Assembly (NCBI GenBank): GCA_944989445.1
Contig: CALYLW010000130.1
Span: 2,384,633 to 2,448,632 of the forward strand
Length of the DNA stretch: 64,000 bases
Reading direction: 5' to 3'
From: Ampullaceana balthica
Lineage: Eukaryota; Mollusca; Gastropoda; Lymnaeidae
The notes under the pieces were generated by a model. It ran no database searches. It was not told the DNA's origin and saw only the letters and a program-made list of their open reading frames with translations. Shown here in pieces: positions 21,275-33,475 of this stretch. Numbering within the stretch: position 1 is the first letter of the stretch; each line of letters opens with the position of its first letter. The translations under genes and the position numbers were made by a program.

Positions 21275-21400
21275 CTTATCTTATCAGACGCTCCTTCTAT
21301 ACAGAAGATAATTGCGTCCAACGCTTGTCCAGGGTTTTTGTCTGGTCTAGAAATTTTATTTACAGTTTTTAATGTTAATAGAGAGGTCCGGAAATGAAAA
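21275..21400 (-). mobile_element. 5'-truncated LINE 3' end
   Basis: Plus-strand TTATCTTATCAGACGCTCC then CTATACAGAAGATAATTGCG is the reverse complement of the tail at 52880-52951. The upstream part (TTTTAATGTTAATAGAGAGG) corresponds to the decayed end of the reverse-transcriptase frame. Confidence 0.7.
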
Positions 21401-21404
21401 TACG

Positions 21405-21600
21405 ACATACAAGACCTGACATTTGTTACCCATCCATCAGATGACATTTGTTACCCATTGACTGACATTTGTTACCCATTGACTAACATTTGTTACCCAT
21501 CAGCTGACATCTGTTACCCATGACTCATGAACTGACATTTATTGTTACCAATTGGCTGACATTTTTTACCCGTGACTCATGAACTGACATTTGTTACCAT
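21405..21600. repeat. About 20-bp degenerate minisatellite
   Basis: Copies of TGACATTTGTTACCCATTGA, about nine. The same core word, TGACATTTGTTACC, is in the array at 12590-12830. Confidence 0.85.
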
Positions 21601-22427
21601 GTTTTCACATCTATGACTAAAAAAATAAATCCGTCAACATAATAAAGAAAGTTATTTATTTGTTACTGAAATTTGAAAACGGCAAAGATCTTTCAGGTCA
21701 TACATGATGATGACTTCTAGCTTAAAATAAAAAAATATACACTAGTCTCATGTAAATATATACAGCCACCAGAACGTTAAACAAAAGAATTTTTTTTAAC
21801 TTTCTCCTTTCGAAACTACTTTTAGGTTATATCTGCTCAAGGAAGCTATTAAACAACAAGACCCCAAACATTAACAAAGGGTTAATAAAAGTTTAAAACA
21901 TGGCTGCCGTACATAATACAAGTAGACGTCAGCCAGAAGCACATGCAATAAATCGGACAAAATAAAGTATGACAAAGTAGGGGGGGGGGCGGAGTAAGGC
22001 GTGATGCTTTGTTCCAGTTTTTCTATGTTTTTCTGGTCCATGAGTCCGTACAAAAAATGCGTATGCAAGCAAAGCATGTCTGTAGTTTTAAATCAAGCAG
22101 ACATCTGCAGACTGTCTAAGACTATTTTCAAAATTTAAAAAAAACATGCTAGAAGAATTTGATAGATGCCTACAAAGTTTTTGACCAGATCAAGTTCAAG
22201 CCTCACCATATAAAATTGTTGCCACCAGTGAATCGATTGCTCCTGGTTTTTGTTTTTCACTGCATTCTCCTTTCCGTAGTTCTGGTAAAGAACACAATGG
22301 CGGTAATTTGTTTATCTTTCATGGCCAGTGGTCGCTTGTATTAAAGTGTTTTTAAGATAAAACATAATTCATCTTTCGTGGGGAAGTACTAACATATGTA
22401 TGTGTCTCGGACATCAGGCTTCTATAG

Positions 22428-25400
22428 TTAATCTTCTTCGGGATCAAGGGCATGACCGGCGCTGTAGATTATATTTTGAGAACCATTATTGCAAACATTG
22501 TCGGTATTCTCAAAATACATCGACTGACACTGGACTTGATGGTGGCTGGTCACATTGTAATTAACGTTGACGTTGCTAGAGCGAGAGAAGAGTAGAAAAT
22601 GGTGGCATCAGCAAATTGTTTTTATAGATTGTTTTTAGTATCTGTTATTTAATGTGTGACATTGCCTGGAATAGCTTACAATGTTTCTTCTTCAAAGTTT
22701 TAAATTATTTTTTTTTCAAATAACGTATCATCCTGTAATTAAAATTCATGAGCAAAACAAATTAAGCCATAGTGATGAGTAATGATATTCACAGTATTCG
22801 AAAAGAATGAATATCTTAACCATACAATATTCCGGGAATATTACTCCTTTCTGAAAGGGTACGCTTCTTATAGTTGTCAACAGAGGCGTCACTAGTGTTG
22901 GTATCATCCAGTGCGGTAGCTCATGGTTTCACCCCTTCACGACTTCTTACCCCATAGACCTCTGCAATTGAAAAATTACGGGACCAAACATAATTTTCAA
23001 TTTTGGTTTCACCCCTTGTGATGGCGTCACTCGGTGTGGTCCGCACCCCGCCTTCGCACCCCACCTGTGACGCCTCTGGTTTTCAATTTAAGATAACATA
23101 AACAGGTTCTAATTGTTAGGAAAAACTGAAATTAAGATTAAATAAAAGCTACTTACAATAAATAGGTTTCTTCGTTTAGTTTCTTCTTTGAAACAGACGT
23201 CTGTGTGGACTCCGTCTTTAAGTAATTGTTTGCATCTCGCTGAGCGGCTGTGTACTGATCCAGGCTCCTGATGACAGTATCTTGCACGGGGTAGATGATC
23301 ATTTCTTGCACATCACGTTTAGTGGTCTCGTCTATTACCTTTATTGTGTCAGCCTTTGAAACAGCTGGAGAATTTGTTGATTCTGGGTGCCATGAAGAGA
23401 ATTTTGTTAAAAAATGAATTAAAAAGTGGTTTTCATTCTTTTGCTTTGTTTGACATCTACTTTTAAAATGTACCGCAAACTCCATGGCAGGATAATGGTG
23501 TCACCTTTGATGCATAAAAAAAAATTGCACCCATTACTTTAGGAATAGAAGCCTCACTTTTTATATATCTTTTAGTTGAAACTTCTTTTTTGGTCAATCT
23601 TTTTGGAAAATAAATGCTATGGCGTTCTGACGAACTTGAAATATTAGCCTGCGTATCTTTTTATACTTTAGTATACACAGAAAACCCCGAATTTGTAGTG
23701 AAGAAATATTCTTTATAAAAGGTAAAAATCTTCATCTTTATCTTTTACAAACGCTGCTTCTATAATAAAGATTATTGCGTCCTACTCTTATCTCTGGTTT
23801 ATGTCCTGTCTTGCATTTTTAAAGAGTTTTAAATATTGATAGAATTTTGGCTCTTCTTGTTTGATAATTCAGCCCATTTCATGTCCGAATTCTGTACTCA
23901 ACGAATACCGTGTATTAAATCAGCGTGAAGGGGCCGTCCATAAATGACGTCACGCGATTTTGGCCGATTTTACCCCCCCCCCTTCCCCTTTTGTCACACG
24001 TCGAGCCAAAAACTTAGACCCCCCTCCTCCAATATGATGTCACAAAGCTGTAGAAATCTCACCTCCCTAAAAGCGGTATTTTCTATTTGAAAATTAGCAT
24101 GTTTCAAATCACTTTATTGTAATTTTAGTATGTATTTAGTGAAAGGCTGCACTCTAATATCGCAACACGCCTGAATCCATGTAAAACGTCAGAAAATAAA
24201 TTGTAAGAAATCGAATATTTTAAATGGAACTTTGATTTAAAGTAGCTTTTTTGACGTGACGTCACAATTCTTAAACTCCCCCCTCCCCCTCGTCACAAAT
24301 ATGGTGCGTGACATTTATGGACGGATCCTGTCAGTACTCCAGCAAAACATAGTAATATTAGTTTACTAAGTCAGAACTAAATCAATACTTAGTCATACTA
24401 TATCAACACTACATTAGTAATTAATTATATATACGAGTACTATATTGATTCTTGGGGGGCCGTCCATAAATGACGTCACGCGATTTTGGCCAATTTCCCC
24501 TCCTCTCCCCCACCCCCTCTCGTCACACGTCTTTAAAAAAAGTTAGCCCACCCCCCCTCCCCAACTAAAAAATATGACGTCACAAAGCTTTGCCCCCCCC
24601 CCTTCCCATAAAAGCCGTATTTTCTACTACATGTATTTGAAAATGTGCATGTTTGAAATCGCTTTGTTGTCAGTTAAGTATGTGTTTATTGTAAGGCTGC
24701 ACTGTAATATCGTAACACGCATGAAGCCATATAAAAAGTCATTAAATAAATTGTGCGCAATAAAATATTTGAAACGGAACTTTTAGTTAAAGTTCAGCGT
24801 TTTGATGTGACGTTACAGTTCTTAAACACCCCCTCCCCCCTCGTCACACAGCGTCACAAATGTGTGACACCTCCCCTTTTTAGGAGCGTGACGTCATTTA
24901 TGGTCGACTCCTTGGTAATATATGAATAATAAATCAATACTTAATATTAATACTATTTCATTGAAATGTCAGTGTCGTTGTGTATTTTATTTTAAGGCAA
25001 ATAAATTAATTTTTTTTAAATATTAAAGACATTAGTATGAGTATGAGAAATTTTCAGGTCACACTTATTTCTGAAATTCAATCAATCGTTATGGGTCATT
25101 TTATCAAAAAATATTTTTTTTAACTCTATAAAAACTAAAAATATATGCGTTACAAATCTATAAAATGTAATTTTATATAAGATATTGAAACTTGCCCTTT
25201 GATCCTTCGTTGTTGTACAAATCCACTGAGAATTCCCGCTCTTGGCGGCTTCGCCACTGAAAACTTAAGTGCCAAGAAATTGTAGAATATATTGTATTCC
25301 ATATTTTAAATAAGAATGATTTCTCTTCCGGTGTGGCTTGTTGTATCAACATTTTCATTTCAGATTGTTTGTATTTGGTGGCTAACTTAATTGGTGTCTC

Positions 25401-26321
25401 TTTTTGGTTATTTTCTATCTTCAAATCAGCACCCGCGTCAATTAATGCTCTTGCACTTTCTAGGTCTCCCCTTTTAGCACAGAAATGAAGGGCGGTGTTG
25501 CCAAAAAAATCTGTAAGATTGACTTCTGCTCCAGCCATTATGAGAGCTTTTACTACTCTCCTATGACCTTGTTTGGCACTAACGTGCAAAGCTGTTTGAA
25601 AGGGTGGTACAAATGCTAAGTAAGAACGATTAAGAAAGATGTAGTATTTCAGCTGATTGTCGGGAACATCGGCATTGTTTTCAAGCAGAAGCTCTACAAC
25701 AGAAATGTGACCTTTTGAAGCGCTGTAATGTAGGGCGGTCTTGTTCAACCAAGTTGTCTTATATTTCACTGATATATCCGCAGTTGTAAGACATCGGACA
25801 ATGTCCACATGTCCCTTTTCTGAACAGTAGTGCAGAGCTGTCTTACCGAAGATGTCTTGTTCTCTAACTGAAGCACCAGCTTGAATCAAGGCATTGACAA
25901 TCTCACAGTGATTTTTTTCAGCAGCGTAGTGCAGAGCTGTCTTACCAAAGATGTCTTGCTCTCTAACTGAAGCACCAGCTTGAATCAAGGCATTGACAAT
26001 CTCACAGTGATTTTTTTCACCAGCGTAGTGCAGAGCTGTCTTACCGAGAAATCGAACCTTCAAATTTAAAGATACTCCAAATTTAATCAAATCCATTGCA
26101 TTTTCAACTTGACCTCTCTCTGAGACTAGAATTAAATCCGTTTTCCAAAATAACGATTCAAAATAATTGGGACAACAAAAAATGTTTGTCTCTTTATGAA
26201 ATCTCTCGGGTCTCTTAAATATCCAGTGCCATATAATAGGTATCACACAGTAAATAAGAAAATAATTCGCTGGCAGCTCCTTGTTTTCTTCCGGTCTCAA
26301 TCTACAGGGAGGCATTTTCAT
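22428..26321 (-). CDS. Ankyrin-repeat protein, three exons, C-terminal motif shared with its neighbour
   Basis: Exons (minus strand): 26321-25196, 23382-23157, 22575-22428; phases agree and give 499 residues. The first exon carries a hydrophobic stretch (YFLIYCVIPIIWHWIF), then seven to eight ankyrin repeats. Two adjacent ones, at 25851-26048, are near-identical 99-bp duplicates. The second exon is a hydrophilic linker ending at a good GTAAGT donor. The last exon follows a pyrimidine-rich CTAG acceptor and encodes a short Asn/Cys-rich tail. The only phase-compatible first donor is GCAAGT, a GC-AG intron; without it the first exon would run to a stop at 25173 and the others would be orphaned. 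The tail has EN-x-x-NVC-x-x-G-S-x-N, as in the ankyrin gene at 15150. Function unknown; ankyrin repeats suggest protein binding. First exon 0.9, joins 0.7. Confidence 0.78.
22881..23078. mobile_element. hAT-type MITE, 198 bp, in an ankyrin-gene intron
   Basis: Ends CAGAGGCGTCACTAGTG and CACCTGTGACGCCTCTG. Flanks GTTGTCAA and GTTTTCAA match at seven of eight. A sister copy in reverse order lies at 31432, and a fragment near 38330. Confidence 0.88.
23735..23900 (-). mobile_element. 5'-truncated LINE 3' end, decayed
   Basis: CTTCTATAATAAAGATTATTGCGTCC and the stretch after it align with the LINE end at 27785, read on the minus strand. It lies in the first intron of the 22428-26321 gene. Confidence 0.5.
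23931..24325. mobile_element. Harbinger-like MITE
   Basis: Begins GGGGCCGTCCATAAATGACG and ends ACATTTATGGACGG. It has subterminal C-rich and TGTCACA-type tracts. It lies in the first intron of the second ankyrin gene. The target duplication is unclear. Confidence 0.78.
24456..24912. mobile_element. Harbinger-like MITE, second copy
   Basis: Same orientation and same interior as the copy at 23931 (both share AAGGCTGCACT, AATATCG and AACACGC), with ends GGGGCCGTCCATAAATGACG and GACGTCATTTATGGTCGAC. Same intron. Confidence 0.8.
25851..26048. repeat. 99-bp coding duplication (two ankyrin repeats)
   Basis: Units 25851-25949 and 25950-26048 differ at only about three to five bases. Each encodes one 33-residue ankyrin repeat with KNHCEIVNALIQAGASV. 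This is a recent tandem gain of one repeat, in frame. Confidence 0.95.
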
Positions 26322-27038
26322 CAACTTATGTGAATTCGGTGATGTCTTTATTATTGGTCTGTATATCTAATCTTGCTTTATGTATGGTTTATAAAAGTAG
26401 TGTTGTCAGCATCTGGGACATGGAAAATATAAATTCGTGAGTTGTACAAAGCAGTGCTAAAACTAAAAGTTATGTTTTAAAAAAAAACTACAGGATAGTT
26501 ATGAACTGTTTCGACAGTTTTATACAGGGGTAACACCACAAGTGAGACATGAAGATAGTGATTTATAACTAAATTGAATCGCCAACAAGTTAGTCCTTTT
26601 AATTTGTCATGATGAAAAGAAAATTGAAATGAGACTTAAAAGATGTAAGTCTATATCTTTATAATAATTCGTTACAAAATTAAAACAAATATTTTGTTTG
26701 GAGTAATATAATATTTATTTATCAAACTTTAACTTGGACTTGATTACTTGATTATTTTTAAAGTTATTTTTAAAATATGTCTCAAGTCTTAGAAGGTTTT
26801 GACTCTCGACGGCAGAGTCATAATCAAAGAGGATAACTAATACAATTGTCGGCATGTTAACTTCAGGAACCATTTGACTAAAAAGATGCGTAAATTATTA
26901 AAAACTAGTGTTTTACCCGTCAAAAATGACGGAAGTTTTCAAAATAAATACATTTCCACTGAATTCTATTTATTTTGAAAAAATACACATCAGAATAAAC
27001 AATAAAACAACCTCGTAAAAACAAAGTTTTTGACCATA

Positions 27039-27393
27039 AATCCCTTATATATGAGACATAACTAAAAGTATTGATTTTTGAAACCGAAATTATTTCCCCT
27101 GCCGCTACATATAGGTGCTAGGTCAACTCTAGCAGACGACGACTAAACATTCTAAATAGTGATTTATATAGTATATATAAACTAAAAATGCATTAAAATA
27201 ATTACGGTACGTTCGATCGATCTGAAATTTTGATACGATGCATTTTTAGGTGAGACGGGTCCGTGTGCCAAATTTCAGCTCGATGGCTTCACTGGAAGTG
27301 GGTCATTTTCGACTTTTGTTTTTCCGCGGGCGGACGGGCGTCGCGGACGGGACGAACGACGAATGAGACGGTGGTGAAGTTAATATAAGGGAT
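27039..27393. mobile_element. TA-flanked MITE, 355 bp
   Basis: Ends AATCCCTTATAT and ATATAAGGGATT, each next to TA, as in Tc1/mariner-type insertions. The interior has GTACGTTCGATCGATC and AATTTCAGCTCGATGGC. It is inverted relative to the copy at 31816. Confidence 0.8.
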
Positions 27394-27784
27394 TTAATAA
27401 TGTAATACAGAATGTTCATTTATTTTATGTATTTCTATTTTATTCATTTATTTTCATATTGCACAATTTTATGCAGACGTTCGAAATGAGTTATTTTTGG
27501 TGCAATAATTTGGTGCGCTGCTTTCTAAAATGAGTAGCGTCATGGACAGACAGAAGGGACAGACAGACGTGACATACATTGCAAATTATTATATCGATGA
27601 TTACATTTTATGCAAATGCTTTGGCTTGAAATTGAACCGAATATCTACATATTGAAAGAACATGCAGACAAGCCCTATGCCATTTACTCGTAATACCAAA
27701 CCAACACCATTAGTTTAGTTCCCATGTGTTGCCATATGGTTGGGCTAGTCTATATTTTAAAAATATAAATTTAGCCTATCTTAT

Positions 27785-27965
27785 CGAATCAGTTACAGAC
27801 GCTCCTTCTATGAAAAAGATTATTGCGTTCTAAGCTTAGTCTTGGTTAAGTCTAGTCTAGCATTTTTATTTGAGTTTTAAATTTTAATAGAGTGTTGGCC
27901 GTCCTGGTTTCACCAGGCAACCCATTCCACGTCCAAATTCTCGACGGGAAGAACAAGAATTGGTA
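27785..27965 (-). mobile_element. 5'-truncated LINE 3' end
   Basis: Minus strand: a frame with FFPSRI, TWNGLPGETR and FKTQIKMLD then a stop, followed by the tail CGCAATAATC, CATAGAAGGAGCGTCTG and GATAAGATAGG. The same LINE as 52769. Confidence 0.82.
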
Positions 27966-29095
27966 TGTGTTTGTTTTTGCATACATAATAAGAAAGGTGT
28001 TTTTATCCTTACGTCTACCTGAGACTTGCATTAAAGATTATCTTTGTGTTGTATTTCCAAGTTAGAATAAATTGCCTTATTGTGTCTTATTTAAACTTAT
28101 CTTATCAGTTTCAGACGCTCTTTCTATATTTTGCTCTTTGTTCTTCTATCCTCTATTGTTCCAAAGTTTAATGATTTAATGAATGGTGTTACTCTCTTGT
28201 CAGTTTTGAATATTTTCCCGTAATGAATCTCGCAGCCTTTTTAAAAAATAAATTGTTCTAGTTCAGGGGTCGGCAAACTTTTTCTACGGAGGGCCGCATT
28301 AAAACTTTATTGTTATAGGCGGGCCGCATTGGATGTTGTCTACTTCAATTAAAATTTACAACGTATAAATGTGATTTAAAGTTAAAGATAATAACCGTGT
28401 ACTTGTCATTTTATTTAACATTCACGCCCTATTACACGTGTAAATTACATTTTAAAATACGAACTGAAACAGTATATATTTCTATAATAAGATTTTACTA
28501 TTCGTAATTATTTCAACAAATGTTTATTGTTTACTGTCATAATAACTATGAAGAACAAGGAACGTAATTTACCTACAAGCTGACCATAGAGTACAATTAT
28601 AATTAATGAGAAGTATGTAACTATTCACAATTTTGGATAATGTTCTTGAACTGTGGCACCAGTTTACTGGTTGTTATTCACATGACTGCATTCAAATTGC
28701 AGTCAGTCAACATCGATCTGTTTTTAGACTTGTTAATTTTCATGCAAGAAAAAGCTTGCTCACAGATGTATGTGGACCCAACTAGTGACAAAAGTTTGGC
28801 AGCAAAAAATTTTTTACCACGTTTTTATTAACTTGCTTTCGTCTCTGTCTGTCCGCAATTTTTCAAATTTGCCAACGTAAAATTCAACCACTTTTGATGG
28901 TCCTAGACATCTCAAATTTTTACCACATATAGATCTTGGATGAGAATACATTGTATCAAAATTTCAGATCGATCGAATTTACCGTAATTAAGTTAATGCA
29001 TTTTTTAGTTTATCTCTATATAAGCATCTGTATCCGACTGCCATTGTTAGATTTCACGTGGCGTGTTCACCCCGTGACCTAATTGCCGTGGTACT

Positions 29096-29551
29096 AACGT
29101 TGGGCGGGGGCTGATGAGGTGTTTGGTAAAATAAATAGAGTTAAAAAAAGATTTTAAAAAAACACGTTTTTATTAGTGGACAAAAAAGATTAAAATAAAT
29201 AAAGGTAAAAAAAAGCACTCTTAAAAACCACGTTTTTATAAATGGACTAAAAAGAAGAAAATAAGTTAAAACTTTTACGTTCAAGTACTGTGATTTAATA
29301 TGACTAAAAACGTGGGGCTGGCGCTTATGAGCTTTTACATATGCAGTTCACTCATTCTCTCACTTATAACGTATAGATCTCTCTTTTGCCTTCTAAATAA
29401 TAAATCTTTAATTTTTATACCAAACACCCGCCCAACGTTTTTAGCCATATCACAGTACTTGAACGTATACGTTTTAACTTATTTTGTTCTATTTAGTCCA
29501 CTTATAAAAACGTGGTTTTTAAAAATCATTTTTTACATTTATTTATTTAAG
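29096..29551. repeat. Long inverted repeat (foldback) inside a hAT element
   Basis: The arm ending near 29330 (CCACGTTTTTATAAATGGAC, ACGTTCAAGTACTGTGAT) is mirrored by the arm starting near 29418 (ATCACAGTACTTGAACGT, GTCCACTTATAAAAACGTGG). Arms are about 130 bases. The outer words GGGCGGGGGC and ACCCGCCCAACG also pair. Confidence 0.8.
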
Positions 29552-29639
29552 TGTGGAAATGCCGCTGCTGGAAAACATCCATAAAACTCCAGCAGAAGAA
29601 CTGACTTGAACTTCTCCTACAGGTCATATTCTGCTTGTA

Positions 29640-30320
29640 GGTCGAGCAGCTCTAACTGTATATCCTCAGGGGCTTAATTAACTTGTGCACTAAATTCACT
29701 AAATGGTGAACTGAAGACATTGAAGAGTGGTTCCAGGTTCTTGAAGTTATGGAATCTTCTTTCAAATTCAACAACCAAGGCATCCAACTGAGCCTTGTAC
29801 TTGAGCTTGTGCTGTGACCTGTACATCGGTGCTTTCGTCCAACGCGAGAGAGTAGCACAAAAAGTCTTTGATTGCATCTCGAAGTTGTTGCATTCAATTG
29901 CAAAAAAACACGCCTTACTACATTTCTTCTTGATAAAGAAATGCTATCAAATTTTGTTTCTGTTCTGGACACATAATGCTTGCTGCATCTGACAAGCTGA
30001 TGAACTCGCTGTCAGAAAAAAGACTTGTTACGTTTTACAATGTTATGGGACAGCACCAGACTGGCTTCGGCTGCAGCATCTTGTATTAAATACTGCTTGG
30101 TGAAAACAGTTTGCTCCTTTAAATTATTAAACAACTCCTGGCAATTCCTTTTTCTCTCTTCATTCATTAAATTGTGACCGAAATCTAAATGTTTTGTTTG
30201 TTGGTATCATTTATGATACGCCTTAAAGACGCTCACACACTTATGGCACATCAAGGACATTGCTTTGCTGCCAAAGCTCGTGAAGCAATACTCAGCGGGA
30301 TTCATCATTAAAAACATAAA
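29640..30320 (-). pseudogene. hAT transposase remnant (GTF2IRD2-like)
   Basis: Minus-strand pieces include FGHNLMNEE, EAEASLV-like and LSRRNVV segments, then LDALVVEFERRFHNF and VFSSPFSEF, the order known from GTF2IRD2/EPM2AIP1-type hAT transposases. Frames shift and stops intervene. It lies within the 28264-30695 element. Confidence 0.72.
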
Positions 30321-31431
30321 CATTCGTCTTGAATATTTCTTTTTTAGGCAGCACTCATGGTTAAATCAACGTTTATTCGCTTTTAAATTTACAATTTTTA
30401 CAAAACCACCAATATGTAAATCGTAAACAATTGCCAATCCGGTTGAGCTGAAATGCAGTTTCGAATACGAATATTCATAATTAATGACTAATGATCACTA
30501 GTCAATTCTGGAGTCATAAAACCGATTTAATATCCAGAGATTCGATTCAAATACTCGGAATAAATTTTTTTAGATAAAGAGAAAATTCTAAACAAATAAA
30601 ATTAACATCGACATAAGATCACAACATGTACATGCCTACGGGCCGCATATTATACTCTGGCGGGCCGCATGCGGAACGCAGTTTGCCCACCCCTGTTCTA
30701 TTTTATCAATGTTTTCTTTGGTGTCCCATACAGAAGATGCATTTTCTAGTACAGGTCTCACCAAAGTAAGGGTAGCATTTTTGTTTTAAATTTGTATTAC
30801 ATCTGTAAAACTTTCTCTTTATAAAGCCTATGTTTTTTGTTGTTTTTTTGGGGGGAAGGGGGGGGGATTTTTTAAAAACTTTGTTGACATGGGGATTCCA
30901 TGATAATTTTTCATGTATTATTACTCCTAAGTTTTTGCATCTTTAGTTTGGAAATTTCCCACTGTGAAATGGTGTTAGAGTAGATTATATTTATTTTCGG
31001 CCAGGTAGAGTTAGGTTGTGAAATAAATTGAACGGTGAGCAGTTCATGTCCAACCGAAGTTAGTTTTTGTTTATTAAAATATTTGTTAATACTATTTTTT
31101 AAATCTCTATTGTCTTTAAGATAAACCCGTTTACTAAGTTTCAGCTCCCTAGACACAGCGAGGCAACTAGGGTATCGATTGAAAACCTTCCTCGGAAAAC
31201 AATGTATTATTTGAGAACCTTTAAATCTAAGAATATTTGATTGTATTTTAGCTTCTTTATTTTTTTCATTTGTTTCATGTTTGTGTAGCTTGTAAAGTTG
31301 ATTTTTTCTCTATTTTATTTGTGTATTTCTAAAACGTTTTGTCTTTGAAACTGTTGTTATTAACACGCGTATTATTTTTATCTTATGAAAAACAGAAACA
31401 GTAACCATTGGACTTTGAACAAACTACACCG

Positions 31432-31638
31432 CAGAGACGTCACTAGGGGGGGGTGCGGGGGTGCGGAACGCACCGGGTGACACCATCACAAAGGGTGACA
31501 CCAAAATGTAAAATTCTGTATGTTCCCGTTATGTGGCACTGGCAGACTCGAAGGAGGTCTATGTGATAAGTCGCCAGGGGTTGACGCCATGAGCTACCGC
31601 ACTGGGTGACACCGACACCAACCCTAGTGATGCCTCTG
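31432..31638. mobile_element. hAT-type MITE, 207 bp
   Basis: Ends CAGAGACGTCACTAGG and CCTAGTGATGCCTCTG. Flanks CTACACCG and CTACACTG match at seven of eight. Inverted relative to the copy at 22881. Confidence 0.87.
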
Positions 31639-31815
31639 CTACACTGTTCTCGTCACCTAAACTGTACTCCCGATTTTGTCTCAAATTGATTTCACGAGAT
31701 TTCAACACTATAGGTTAAGGCCCCCGCCATCTTGGGGAACCCCATAATTTGGTCGGCTATCGGTTCTACGTCTTAATCAGTGATCTAATAACACTTGAGC
31801 AATTAATTATTTTTA

Positions 31816-32193
31816 AATCCCTTATATTAACTTCACCGCCGTCTCATTCGTCGTCGACCGTCGTCCCGCGACGCCCGTCCGCCCGCGGAAAAACAAAAGT
31901 CGAAAATGACCCACTTTCAGTGAAGCCATCGAGCTGAAATTTGGCACACGGACCCTTCTCACCTAACAATGCATCGTATCAAAATTTCAGATCGATCGAA
32001 CGTACCGTAATTAAATTAATGCATTTTTAGTTTATCTAAACTATATAAATCACTATTTAGAATGTTTAGTCGTCGTCTGCTAGAGTTGACATACTTTTAA
32101 AGCCAAGGGAGATAATTTCGGTTTCAGTCTGTAAATGTTTGTCACTTTTGAACATAATCAATACTTTTAGTTATGTCTCATATATAAGGGATT
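31816..32193. mobile_element. TA-flanked MITE, 378 bp
   Basis: AATCCCTTATATTAACTTC at the left and ATATATAAGGGATT at the right, with TA on both sides. Best-kept copy of the family. Confidence 0.82.
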
Positions 32194-32228
32194 TATAATC
32201 AAAAACTTTGTTTTTACGGGGTTGTTTA

Positions 32229-32475
32229 TTAAATCTCTTATATTAACTTCACCGCCGTCTCATTCGTCGTTCGTCCCTCGCCCTTCCGCCCACGGAAAAA
32301 CAAAAGTCGAAAATGACCCACTTCCAGTGAAGCCAACGAGCTGAAAATTGGCACACGGATCCGTCTCACCTAACAATGCATTGTATCAAAATTTCAGATT
32401 GATCGAACGTACCGTAATTATATTAATGCATTTTTAGTTTATCTATATAAATCACTATTTAGAATGTTTAGTCAG
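32229..32475. mobile_element. TA-flanked MITE, 3'-truncated copy
   Basis: Starts AATCTCTTATATTAACTTC and follows the 31816 copy through AATCACTATTTAGAATG, then stops matching. Same orientation, about 35 bases after it. Confidence 0.75.
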
Positions 32476-33475
32476 GCACTGCTGGACTGGCTTATGGACC
32501 ATTATTTCTAACTATTATTTAATTCCACTTTATGAATCTCGTTGGCAGCTCATCTGATTGTTTTAAACTTAAACGTAATGACATGCCATTCTACACTGTT
32601 TAGTCTGCCTTTGCCTTTTACTTACTTACGTATTGATCCTCAATAGAATATATATATTTTTTTATTATATGAAAATGCACAAATTTTCAGTACCAACATA
32701 ACAAATTGAAACTCTAACTGAATGGCTCTCGGTTTAAGGATGAGTAGAAAAAGAATAACAGAAAAAAATCTTAGTTTATCTAGACAACACTGACATTAAT
32801 TTTTAAAAAACCAAATCATTTAGATTTTAACTCTGAACTCATTATTTCTTATTTCTTTTAAATCATAAATGTAAACTGTGTCCTACTTGTCAAGTTAAAT
32901 CGAGACCTACGCTTTTACTTAAAGTAAGTACTGTTACTATATAAGTATTTTAAGTAGGCTAACTATTACAATACTATTATTCAGCTTAATTCTGCTTGAT
33001 CAAGCCCAAGGCCAAGGCGTAACTTGCAAATTGTGTAAGTTAAACCAGTCCTAAAAAGTAAGAGCAATAGTAATAGTAAGAGACAAAGTAACATTTAAAT
33101 TATGTTTTATTTAAAAAATATTTACAAGCATGCTTTAATAGGTTATGAACAAACATACCAGATTACTTGTACATTTGTTTCTTTTAAAGAGTTTCGGTAT
33201 CTGTAAAAATAGTTATTAGTAGAGGAAAGTTTCAGGGAAAATCCTAATCGGAAAATTCCAATGGTGCATAATTCGGAAAACAAATTCCCACAATCCACAA
33301 GCGTAGATTTTATTTGTTATTTTGTCTGGATACCGCGTAGATCAGTTGGTAGCACTTGTAAAAAAATTAATAATATACAGTATACAGCCTAACACTAACA
33401 AAACAAATGCCACACACTTACTCAGACCGAACCAACCCTATCTTAGAATATTTGTTTTATTGATTGGTTGGTAAT

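Larger units (their letters stand above)
28264..30695. mobile_element. hAT element, 2.4 kb, with dead transposase
   Basis: Ends CAGGGGTCGGCAAAC and GTTTGCCCACCCCTG. Flanks TTCTAGTT and TTCTATTT match at seven of eight. GGGCCGCATT-type subterminal words occur at both ends. It contains transposase remains (about 29640-30320), a piece of the TA-flanked MITE family (about 28820-29030) and a foldback insertion (29096-29551). Confidence 0.88.

Noticed and set aside
29300..29584. Hydrophobic open frame
   Set aside because: Lies on one arm and loop of the foldback repeat; composition comes from AT-rich repeat DNA.
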